Assembly (NCBI GenBank): GCA_020555865.1
Contig: JAJCJJ010000006.1
Coordinates: 105,347-169,346, forward strand
Direction of reading: 5' to 3'
From: a bacterium 210917-DFI.7.65
GTDB lineage: Bacteria > Bacillota > Clostridia > Oscillospirales > Oscillospiraceae
Length of the DNA: 64,000 nt
Below, piece by piece: positions 15,713 to 23,396 of the stretch (position 1 is its first letter; every line of letters starts with the position of its first letter). The notes beneath the pieces are model-generated. The model saw only the letters and a program-made list of their open reading frames with translations. It was not told where the DNA came from and searched no databases. A program made the translations under genes and the position numbers.

Positions 15713-18550
15713 TCAGATCGTGAACTCAGCCGTACCGGTTGCTGCAACAGTAGCACCGTTGTAGATGGTCAGAACCGCAGTGTATGTACCGGAAATAGAC
15801 ACACCGTAAGTGTTGTCAGCAGTCAGGCCATAGCCGGTGTTTGCATTGAAAGTGCCGCTGGGCTGATTGACAGTTTCACCAACCTTCACGCCATTCTGAT
15901 AAATGCTCAGTGTCCACTTGTCTGCAGTCACAGTGGTCGTAGTCGCAACGGTCACTTTGAAGTCGCCGTTGTCTTCCACCATGTTCAGGATACGGACAGA
16001 GCCAGCACCCGGATTCACATTCTCAGCAGCGTCGACAATCTTCACATAAACGTCGGTCAGGCGGCCGTCGTCATTCACCTTGAATGCCACCAGATCATCC
16101 GCGTCGTCGGTAATGGCGCCGATGTCACTGGCGATCAGGTTGCCGTCCACGTCGACGAAATACACCTGCACATCGCTGGTATAGGCATAAGGCGTGCCAC
16201 CCAGCTTCACAACCTCGTTCTTCACCGCGCCGGTGCCAACCACGTTGCGCAGGTCGCCGTCATTACCAGCAGTGGTGCTCAGTACGACCATATCTTCATA
16301 ACCGGTCAGGATTTCTTTCTCATTGTATCTCGGGCCGTAAATCAGAGCGTCGTTGGTGAACTGATGCGCCGTATCCGTCTTGATGGTGGTCTCCGTACCG
16401 TTCACGAAAGCGTCATACTCATAGTATTCACCCAGAGCGGTGGTGTAGGACTTTCCTACATTGCTGCCCTTTACATAGATGACATCCTTGTTGTCGCTGG
16501 ACATGCTCATCTTAGCATTCTTTTCCACAAAAATCACCGTGGCGGGATCGCCGCTGCTGGTGCTGTCCATGAACACCGTCACAGCACCAGCGTTTCCGCC
16601 GTTGTGCTTGATGGTGGGCCATGCGGAAATGCCCTCGTAAGCGCTGAATGTCATCTTATCGGGATCGGAGTTATCGGCCACCAACAGAATGGTTTCACCG
16701 TCAGCAAAATGAGTAACCTTGTTGGCACTGCTGATATTGGCTTTGTTGCCAGAAACAATGCTGTAGGTGTTGGAGCCGCTCTTCAGCTCAAATGCCCCGC
16801 CCTGATTACCAGCGTTCGCATCAGCTGCCAGTTGAATATTATACTCGTCATCGCTGTTCACACTGTAGGAAACGATATCCCACTTACTAATTTGATCGCC
16901 GGTCAGGCTATCGAAATTGTCTGCAACAGTACCGATTTTGTCAATATTGACAACCTTTGCCGTACCGTCGGTAAACAGCAGCTTGGCGCGGCCGTTGTCC
17001 AGGGTATTGCCCTTCTCATAAGCCAGAATCACAGCATACTCCACGGAAGTATCTGCATCCACATACAGGCCGTAGCCGTAAGCGTCCAGATACACATCCA
17101 CGTCCTTGCTCTTGTCCACAGTGGAAGCAAAGCCGGCAATGTTGGCAGCAGACTTCTTATTAGCCTCATACTTGGTGCCGTTCACGGTAACGGAACCGGT
17201 GGTGGTGTAGGTGCTCATCGTGCCAGTGACCTTTTCCGCCAGAGCCATGGACTCGATGCACTTCTCACCACTCTTAAAAGAATACGTATATGCTACAATA
17301 TCGTCCTTGGCAAAGTCAGTGGTCTCATAGTTGCCGACATTTACGCCGGGATTGGTGAACGTGTCGGACACATCCAGAACCACATAAGCATCCGTGGTAG
17401 TGGACGCAGCGCGCACGGCAGCGACCTGGCCGACATAGGTGTTCACCTCGACCAAAGTCAGAGTGTCAGCCTCGTCGTCATAATAAACGTCCAGCAGAAC
17501 GCCCTCGCCGCCAACCTCAACGCGGCTGCCCTTCACAATATCATTGGGGAAGGCAGTCAGGCGGCCATCCACATACAGCGTAACATCTGCGTTATCAATA
17601 CCATCAGACAGACCCAGATCGGTGTAGATGGTTCCAATCTTGGTTTCGTCCGTATAGGTCAGGTCGGCTTCGTCGGCATAGGTGCCAATTTCAGCGTTCT
17701 TATACTTCCAGGTGGAAGCGGGACGCTCAAACGCATCGGTGCTGCCGGCGACCAGCTTCAGATCCTGGCAGTAACGCTCGGCAAACTCCACGGTGTAGGC
17801 GTTGGAGTTAGACAGCTTTTGGCTGGAAATGGTCTGGGTCTTGGCCAGCGTCGTGGTTACAAAGTTGTACTTGGAAGGGTTGATGTTGATCGGAACGTCA
17901 CCGATCACAATGTCGCCACCCTTGTTCTCGTACTCCACCAGGGGAGCCTTAAACGCATTCAGCGCCATCTGGGCAGCCTGTTCACGGGTCAGGGGCTGGG
18001 ACAGCGTCACGCTCTCCAGTTTGTCGCCCAGGTTGGCATCGTCGCTCAGAGCCAGCTTGGAGGTGTTGATGGCCCAGCTGTTGCCCACCAGGCCCTCGAT
18101 CTTCGGATCGTAGCCCAGAGCCACCAGCAGCATCTTGGCAAACTGCAGGCCCGTCACGCCGTCGGTGGGGTTAAAGCGGCCGTTGCCGTCGCCGGCAATG
18201 ATGCCCTCGTTGGTGCAGTAGGCAATGGAGCCTGCGCTCCAGCGGGTAGCCGCCACATCGCTGTAGGGGGCAATGGTGGTGGTCAGCTTGTCAGCCTGAG
18301 TCTGGCCCACCAGCATGTAGGTGATGATCTTCGCAGCCTGCTCACGATTCAGGGTTGCGTCGGGGTTGAAGTTATTGCCGTCGCCGCCATTGAAAATGCC
18401 GGCGGCAGTCATAACATCGACCGCCTCTTTGTAAGTGACTTTGGAATAATCCTTGTAGTCACTCGCGTCCGCGGCGAAGGCGGCGGTCATCAGGCTCAAT
18501 GCCATGGCCAGCGCCAGCACCAGGGACAGAACCTTTTTCAGATTCTTCAT
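15713..18550 (-). CDS. SLH-domain surface protein 1
   Basis: 945 residues. A classic signal peptide with cleavage after AFA near residue 27 is followed by three SLH repeats (about 33-215; conserved features include the LNREQAAKI segment and the G-GNGRFNP loop), which tether proteins to secondary cell-wall polymer. The long body is Thr/Ser/Asp/Val-rich with repeated beta motifs such as NTYVGQV and VFTDGT-like strands, and ends in an Ig-like domain after VNPGAGS. It is a likely S-layer or S-layer-associated protein. The first 83 residues are identical to SLH protein 2. AGGAGG lies 11 nt before the ATG. Confidence 0.92.
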   Translation of the reverse strand: MKNLKKVLSLVLALAMALSLMTAAFAADASDYKDYSKVTYKEAVDVMTAAGIFNGGDGNNFNPDATLNREQAAKIITYMLVGQTQADKLTTTIAPYSDVAATRWSAGSIAYCTNEGIIAGDGNGRFNPTDGVTGLQFAKMLLVALGYDPKIEGLVGNSWAINTSKLALSDDANLGDKLESVTLSQPLTREQAAQMALNAFKAPLVEYENKGGDIVIGDVPININPSKYNFVTTTLAKTQTISSQKLSNSNAYTVEFAERYCQDLKLVAGSTDAFERPASTWKYKNAEIGTYADEADLTYTDETKIGTIYTDLGLSDGIDNADVTLYVDGRLTAFPNDIVKGSRVEVGGEGVLLDVYYDDEADTLTLVEVNTYVGQVAAVRAASTTTDAYVVLDVSDTFTNPGVNVGNYETTDFAKDDIVAYTYSFKSGEKCIESMALAEKVTGTMSTYTTTGSVTVNGTKYEANKKSAANIAGFASTVDKSKDVDVYLDAYGYGLYVDADTSVEYAVILAYEKGNTLDNGRAKLLFTDGTAKVVNIDKIGTVADNFDSLTGDQISKWDIVSYSVNSDDEYNIQLAADANAGNQGGAFELKSGSNTYSIVSGNKANISSANKVTHFADGETILLVADNSDPDKMTFSAYEGISAWPTIKHNGGNAGAVTVFMDSTSSGDPATVIFVEKNAKMSMSSDNKDVIYVKGSNVGKSYTTALGEYYEYDAFVNGTETTIKTDTAHQFTNDALIYGPRYNEKEILTGYEDMVVLSTTAGNDGDLRNVVGTGAVKNEVVKLGGTPYAYTSDVQVYFVDVDGNLIASDIGAITDDADDLVAFKVNDDGRLTDVYVKIVDAAENVNPGAGSVRILNMVEDNGDFKVTVATTTTVTADKWTLSIYQNGVKVGETVNQPSGTFNANTGYGLTADNTYGVSISGTYTAVLTIYNGATVAATGTAEFTI

Positions 18551-18678
18551 GGTTCGGTAGTCCTCCTTTTTTGATCGTTCTGCTCCAAAAAGTGATCCAA
18601 TTCAGCATAAATAACCCGTTTTTCCTCCAAAACACCGGCTTATAAATACCGCATAGCACCTCTTTGACCGCAAAGCAA

Positions 18679-18719
18679 AATCCCCGGAAAGCCGCGCCAC
18701 AGCGGCCTTTCCGGGGATT
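18679..18719 (-). promoter_or_regulatory. Long hairpin in the SLH 1 leader
   Basis: AATCCCCGGAAA pairs with TTTCCGGGGATT, with inner GCCGC/GCGGC, and is followed by TTGCTTTG on the minus strand. It is terminator-like but ends about 130 nt before the start codon. The identical structure is at 34153-34193. Confidence 0.6.
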
Positions 18720-18743
18720 GCAAAACGTATGGATGTTCAATTT

Positions 18744-18849
18744 GGTAGACATTTCGCCGGCAGATGCTGTCGCTGCCTTTCTTCTATCTCTTGTCCCCCA
18801 ACTGTTTTCCTTTCCCATTTGGGTAGACATCCGGTAGACATGGTAGACA
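18744..18849 (-). repeat. Four TGTCTACC direct repeats upstream of SLH 1
   Basis: Minus-strand TGTCTACC at 18842-18849, 18833-18840, 18822-18829 and 18744-18751. The first three are 9 and 11 nt apart, about one helical turn, as expected for cooperative binding by a regulator. Confidence 0.7.
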
Positions 18850-18900
18850 GAGGCTGGAAGAATCTGGATAAACTCACTGCCCGTTTTTTCTCGTAAATAC

Positions 18901-18934
18901 AAAAAGCCCTCGGATCACTATGTCCGAGGGCTTT
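18901..18934 (-). terminator. Terminator of mreB
   Basis: AAAGCCCTCGGA pairs with TCCGAGGGCTTT around 8 nt, followed by TTTTT on the minus strand, 14 nt after the stop. Confidence 0.9.
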
Positions 18935-18947
18935 GTTATACATAAAT

Positions 18948-19979
18948 TTAACGATCCATCTGTTTGCGGCGGGATAGGTTCATGGTACCGTCCTGCATGG
19001 ATGCAATCATTTCCAAGCTTTGGCCGGTTCCCATCGCCACGCACTGGATGGCATTTTCCGCAACCGTGGTCGCAATGCCGGTGCGGCTGGACACCAGTTC
19101 CGCAAAGCCGGCCACCAGGCTTCCGCCGCCGGTCATCACAATGCCATTGGTGGAAATATCCGCCACCAATTCAGGAGGAGTACGCTCCAGAACTGAGTGC
19201 ACAGCTTCCAGAATCCGCTCCGCCGGTTCTTCGAACGCCTCGATCATTTCACTGGAAGACACGGAAAATACTTTGGGCAACCCCGTCATCAGGCAACGGC
19301 CCTTCACTTCCACGGTCTGCTCCTCTTCCTGAGGATAAACACATCCAATCTGAATTTTCAATTCTTCGGCCGTACGCTCACCGATCAGCACATTGTGCTT
19401 ACGGCGGATATATTTAACCACTGCTTCGTTAAACATATCGCCGGCCACCTTAATGGAGGCAGATTCCACCACGCCAGACAGTGAAATCACAGCAATATCG
19501 GTGGTGCCGCCGCCGATATCAATAATCAGATGTCCGTCGGGTTTGGCAATATCAATTCCCGCGCCGATGGCCGCCGCCACAGGCTCTTCAATCAGATACA
19601 CGCTGCGCGCACCTGCCTGGATCCCGGCATCGATCACCGCACGCTCTTCCACTTCGGTGATACCGGAGGGGACACAAATAATGACCCGGGGCTTGAACAG
19701 CTGGAAGCCGTTTACCTTATGAATAAACTCTTTGAGCATACGCTCGGTCATATCGTAATCCGATATCACACCGTCGCGCAGCGGCCGGATGGCCACAATG
19801 TTTCCGGGGGTGCGGCCCAGCATTGCCTGGGCATCTGCGCCTACCTTCAGAAGTTTTCCAGTGTTTTTATCCATTGCCACTACGGAAGGCTCATTGAGAA
19901 CAATGCCCTGCCCCTTGATGTATATCAGGACCGATGCGGTGCCCAAATCAATGCCGATGTCTTTTGCCAATGCGCACAT
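18948..19979 (-). CDS. mreB: MreB-family actin-like cell-shape protein
   Basis: 343 residues, full length. ATP-site motifs of the actin fold are present: IGIDLGTASV near residue 9, IDIGGGTTD near residue 155 and VMTGGGSLVAG near residue 285. MreB/Mbl filaments under the membrane guide lateral wall synthesis. There is no mreC, mreD or rodA nearby, so it may be a second paralogue of the Mbl/MreBH kind. GAGGTG lies 5 nt before the ATG. A consensus promoter overlaps the end of comF, so it can be expressed apart from the upstream DNA-repair genes. Confidence 0.95.
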   Translation of the reverse strand: MCALAKDIGIDLGTASVLIYIKGQGIVLNEPSVVAMDKNTGKLLKVGADAQAMLGRTPGNIVAIRPLRDGVISDYDMTERMLKEFIHKVNGFQLFKPRVIICVPSGITEVEERAVIDAGIQAGARSVYLIEEPVAAAIGAGIDIAKPDGHLIIDIGGGTTDIAVISLSGVVESASIKVAGDMFNEAVVKYIRRKHNVLIGERTAEELKIQIGCVYPQEEEQTVEVKGRCLMTGLPKVFSVSSSEMIEAFEEPAERILEAVHSVLERTPPELVADISTNGIVMTGGGSLVAGFAELVSSRTGIATTVAENAIQCVAMGTGQSLEMIASMQDGTMNLSRRKQMDR

Positions 19980-20046
19980 GTGTCCACCTCATTTTTACTT
20001 TCTATATCGGTTTATTTATTCCTGTAATATACAGGTTTTATTCCAA

Positions 20047-20766
20047 TTATTCATTATACCGGGTTTCCTCTTCATTTGCAAGAGTTTCGTCGTTTTTCGC
20101 CTCCCGGTCCTCTTTCCCAACCGCCTGCACCACTGCCGCACAGTGAATCTCCGCCGCCCCAGCCAGCGTCAGCACACGGCAGCATTCTTCAATCGTGCTT
20201 CCGGTAGTGATAACATCATCCACCACCAAAATGCGCCGCCCCTGAACCGAAGCATTCTTTTTCACGCTATAAGCGCCCAGGACATTGGCTCTGCGCTGCT
20301 CGGGCCGCTCAAGGCGGGACTGCTGCTGAGTGTCGCGCACTTTCTCCAGCAACCGCTCGCAGGGCAGATTCAACCGTCGGGCCAGCCCCTTCGCCACCAA
20401 CTCCGACTGGTCGTAGCCCCGATCTTTCTGGCTGCGCCGCCCCAGCGGCACCCAGGTCACTACATCCAACGCAGGGAACTCTTCCCGGACATACGGTTCC
20501 AAAAAGGCAGCATACGTCGCGGCACGCCAGGTTTTTTGATGAAATTTATAATCGAGGAAGGACTCGCGCACCATGTCCTGATACAGCAAAGGTGCCACGC
20601 ACCGATCGAAATAAACGCCGGTGCGAACCCGCTTTCTTCCCTCCGCCATCGGAACCTTTTCGCCGCAGTTTCGACAAAAATAGACTTCTCCTTCCTGCAA
20701 AAGCGCGTCGCAGAAAACACATCTGGGCGGATACAGCAGATCCAGACAGCAATCCAACAGTTTCAC
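20047..20766 (-). CDS. comF: ComF-family phosphoribosyltransferase-like protein
   Basis: 239 residues. An N-terminal zinc-ribbon has CVFC and CRNC pairs (about 16-34). The phosphoribosyltransferase domain ends with the PRPP motif ILVVDDVITTGST near residue 182. ComFC proteins are needed for DNA uptake in competent bacteria; their exact enzymatic role is unclear. The acidic tail after residue 215 is unusual. The ATG overlaps the recD2 stop by 4 nt, so the two are translationally coupled, which fits a DNA-processing role. Confidence 0.92.
   Translation of the reverse strand: MKLLDCCLDLLYPPRCVFCDALLQEGEVYFCRNCGEKVPMAEGRKRVRTGVYFDRCVAPLLYQDMVRESFLDYKFHQKTWRAATYAAFLEPYVREEFPALDVVTWVPLGRRSQKDRGYDQSELVAKGLARRLNLPCERLLEKVRDTQQQSRLERPEQRRANVLGAYSVKKNASVQGRRILVVDDVITTGSTIEECCRVLTLAGAAEIHCAAVVQAVGKEDREAKNDETLANEEETRYNE
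20053..20081 (-). promoter_or_regulatory. Promoter of mreB, inside the 3' end of comF
   Basis: TTGCAA (20076-20081), 17-nt spacer, TATAAT (20053-20058) on the minus strand. Confidence 0.75.
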
Positions 20767-22976
20767 CGGGCTCTCCTTCCTTCCCGCAGCCGAACCTTCA
20801 AACCGCTGTACCGGCGGCTGCGCCGGTCTGTGGCTGCCATCTGCACGATGGCCTGATCGTCTCCCACCAGGATCAACAGATCCTTGGCCCGGGTGATGGC
20901 AGTGTATAGCACGTTGCGCACCATCAGCGTGGGGGCACAGGGCGCAGCGGCCAGGATCACCGCTTTGTATTCGCTGCCCTGGGCCTTATGTACTGTAACA
21001 GCATACGCCAATTCCAGCTCCGGGAGCATTTCCGTGGTATATGTGGCCATGCGGTCATCAAAGAGTACGGTAACCAGCTCGCCAGACGGGTCGATTTCCG
21101 TGATCGTTCCCACATCGCCGTTGAAAACACCCGTGCCCACTGCACCGTCTTCTTTCTGCCAGATGATATCGTAATCGTTTTTGATTTGCATCACCCGGTC
21201 GCCCTGCCGCAGCAGCAGATCGCCGCAGATCTTCTCCCGTTTTCCTGGCGCAGCGGGGTTCAGCGCCGCCTGCAGGACCCGGTTCAGCGCCGCCGTGCCC
21301 GCCGCGCCTCTGCGCGTAGGCGACAGCACTTGAATCTGTCCCGGGTCGATCCCCATATTCCGAGGCAGGCGAACCTGGCACAGCTCCACAATCGTTTGAG
21401 CCACCTGCTCCGGCATGCGGCGCCGCAGGAAAAAATAATCTCCCTGATTGGGCGTTAGTACCGGCGTTTCACCGGCGTTGACGGCGTGGGCGTTACGCAC
21501 GATGGCAGAACGCCGCGCCTGACGAAAGATTTCCGTCAGCTCTACCACATGCAAGCGGCGGCTGCGGATCAGATCAGAGAACACATTGCCCGGCCCCACC
21601 GAAGGAAGCTGGTCAGCGTCACCCACCAGAATCAACCGGCACATGGGCCTCAGCGCTGCCAGCAACGAGCGCATCAGGTTCAGATCTACCATGGACATCT
21701 CGTCCACAATAACCGCATCCGTATCCAACGGTTCTTTTTCATTTTTTGCAAACGCCACTTCGCCCAGTGTCTCGTTGTAGCTCATGCCCAGCATACGGTG
21801 GATGGTCTGGGCTTCACGCCCGCAGGCCTCGCCCAACCGTTTGGCTGCCCGCCCCGTGGGCGCCGCCAGCTCCACACGCAGGCCCATACGTTCCAGCAGC
21901 GCCACGATGCCGCGCACACAGGTGGTTTTGCCCGTTCCGGGACCGCCCGTCAACAGAAACACGCCGGAGTATGCCGCCGTTTCTACCGCCTGGCGCTGCT
22001 CGGGAGCATAAACGATCCCCTGCCGGGCCTGGATCTCCTCCAAAATCGCCTCCACATTGCGCCCCTGATCGGCGTCTTCTTCACACATCTGCCCTATGCG
22101 GCGGCTGACAAACACTTCATCCTCATACATCCCCGCCAGATAACAGGCCTGCACATTGGCCACAGTTTCCTCCACCAGCTTGCCGGTCTCTATCAGCGAA
22201 TCAACGGCCCGCTCCACACAATCCTCCGACAGATCCAGCATGGCAGCGGTGGCCGCCGTCAGCTTGGGCCGCGGGAGAAATACATGGCCATTGCCACAGT
22301 TGTGCCGCAGGGTAAACAGCACCGCCGCTTCCACGCGCGCATCGCTGTCTGCCTCGGCGCCGCCGGAGAGGGCAATCTGATCCGCCGCGGCGAAGGATAC
22401 GCCGAAAAACTCGTCGCACAAAAGATACGGATTGGCACGCACCGCTTCGGAGGCTTGGTCACCGAACCGCTTGCACAGCTTGACGGCCAGCGCCGCGCTC
22501 AATCCGCTTTCCGCCAGAAATTCCATCAGGCGGCGCATACCTGCCTGAGCGCGGAAACTGGCGGCGATCTCCTGCGCTTTCCGGGCCGTGATCCCCTTCA
22601 AAAGCGTCATCCGTTCCGGCTCCAGTTCCAGCACATCCAGCGTTTCCTCGCCGAAGCGCTGCACCAACAACTGTGCCGTAGCCGGTCCGACGCCTTTCAC
22701 CGCACCGGAGGAAAGATAATTCAAAATCCCGCTCTCGGAACGGGGCATATAGCGCTCCACAGTTTCCGCCTGGATCTGCACACCGTGGGTAGGGTGGTGC
22801 TTCCATTCGCCGGTGATGATCAATTCCTCCCCCGGCGCGGCGCAGGGGATGCAGCCCACCACGGTAATCTGCTCACCGTCGGTGGTGTCCAGCCGGAGCA
22901 CAGTATAGCCGTTGTCCTCGTTTTGAAAAATCAGGCTGTTCACCGTTCCGTCCACAGTGCAGCGTTCCGCTGCCAT
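20763..22976 (-). CDS. recD2: RecD2-type 5'-3' DNA helicase
   Basis: 737 residues from the ATG at 22976 (AAGGGGGG 7 nt upstream). An N-terminal OB-like and helix-hairpin-helix region (GAVKGVGPATAQ near residue 91) is followed by a superfamily 1B helicase core: Walker A GGPGTGKTT at 344-352, Walker B VIVDEMSM, motif III GDADQLPSVGPG, and the C-terminal VTVHKAQGSEY and YTAITRAKDLL. RecD2 acts without RecBC in genome stability. It lies between an anchored unknown protein and comF in a tight string. Confidence 0.96.
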   Translation of the reverse strand: MAAERCTVDGTVNSLIFQNEDNGYTVLRLDTTDGEQITVVGCIPCAAPGEELIITGEWKHHPTHGVQIQAETVERYMPRSESGILNYLSSGAVKGVGPATAQLLVQRFGEETLDVLELEPERMTLLKGITARKAQEIAASFRAQAGMRRLMEFLAESGLSAALAVKLCKRFGDQASEAVRANPYLLCDEFFGVSFAAADQIALSGGAEADSDARVEAAVLFTLRHNCGNGHVFLPRPKLTAATAAMLDLSEDCVERAVDSLIETGKLVEETVANVQACYLAGMYEDEVFVSRRIGQMCEEDADQGRNVEAILEEIQARQGIVYAPEQRQAVETAAYSGVFLLTGGPGTGKTTCVRGIVALLERMGLRVELAAPTGRAAKRLGEACGREAQTIHRMLGMSYNETLGEVAFAKNEKEPLDTDAVIVDEMSMVDLNLMRSLLAALRPMCRLILVGDADQLPSVGPGNVFSDLIRSRRLHVVELTEIFRQARRSAIVRNAHAVNAGETPVLTPNQGDYFFLRRRMPEQVAQTIVELCQVRLPRNMGIDPGQIQVLSPTRRGAAGTAALNRVLQAALNPAAPGKREKICGDLLLRQGDRVMQIKNDYDIIWQKEDGAVGTGVFNGDVGTITEIDPSGELVTVLFDDRMATYTTEMLPELELAYAVTVHKAQGSEYKAVILAAAPCAPTLMVRNVLYTAITRAKDLLILVGDDQAIVQMAATDRRSRRYSGLKVRLREGRRAR

Positions 22977-22999
22977 TCCGCATCCCCCCTTAAAATAGC

Positions 23000-23338
23000 C
23001 TATCTGTTCCGGACGTATGCCTCCGCATCTTCCATGGTGCACAGGCGCACCGCCGCGTACTGCTGTTCCAGCTGCCGGGCCAGCGCCCGGCCCCGTTCAT
23101 CCAGGCCGCAGTCCGCAATCAAAATGCGTTCAAAGGGCGCGCCGCCCGCACTGGCCCAGGAAAGCCGCGCCACCGTGCGCTCCAACGCAGACGCGTCCCG
23201 CGCCGCCGGGATCAGCACCAGGCACCGCTCCAGTTTCTCCCGCTTGGATAAAAACAGCGCTTCTGCTATTGACCATGCGGCCCAGGCAATGCCCACTGCC
23301 GCAAAAAAAGCCACAACACTCTGCTCAAAAAGTTCCAT
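23000..23338 (-). CDS. Small unknown protein with one membrane helix
   Basis: 112 residues not recognised. Residues 7-29 form a hydrophobic helix and the rest is a compact domain with alternating strands and helices (LVLIPAARDA, RILIADCGLDE, VRLCTMEDAE) that looks glycosyltransferase-like or Rossmann-like but is too short for an enzyme of that kind. AAGGGGGAG precedes the ATG by 5 nt. It lies 58 nt after uvrA and 23 nt before recD2 in the same direction. Confidence 0.75.
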   Translation of the reverse strand: MELFEQSVVAFFAAVGIAWAAWSIAEALFLSKREKLERCLVLIPAARDASALERTVARLSWASAGGAPFERILIADCGLDERGRALARQLEQQYAAVRLCTMEDAEAYVRNR

Positions 23339-23396
23339 CGTCGCTCCCCCTTTCTTCCTTATCCTATGAGAAAGGAGAGCATTCCGTGCCCTGCTC

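Larger units (their letters stand above)
18551..18867 (-). repeat. Leader region of SLH 1, duplicated upstream of SLH 2
   Basis: 317 bp with about seven substitutions and no gaps relative to 34025-34341. It holds a long hairpin (18679-18719) and four TGTCTACC direct repeats on the minus strand. Similarity ends sharply at 18867. No consensus promoter was found with confidence. The rest of the gap up to 18900 shows nothing further. Confidence 0.9.

Noticed and set aside
15040..18867. A prophage or insertion element around YQLNQW 1 and SLH 1
   Set aside because: No integrase, transposase, terminal inverted repeats or phage structural genes are present; only the small protein's N-terminus is phage-like.
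18459..18902. An open frame through the SLH 1 leader overlapping its start, also open in SLH 2 (33933-34304)
   Set aside because: The few differences between the two copies mostly change amino acids, and no ribosome site at a proper distance is present, so it does not look translated.
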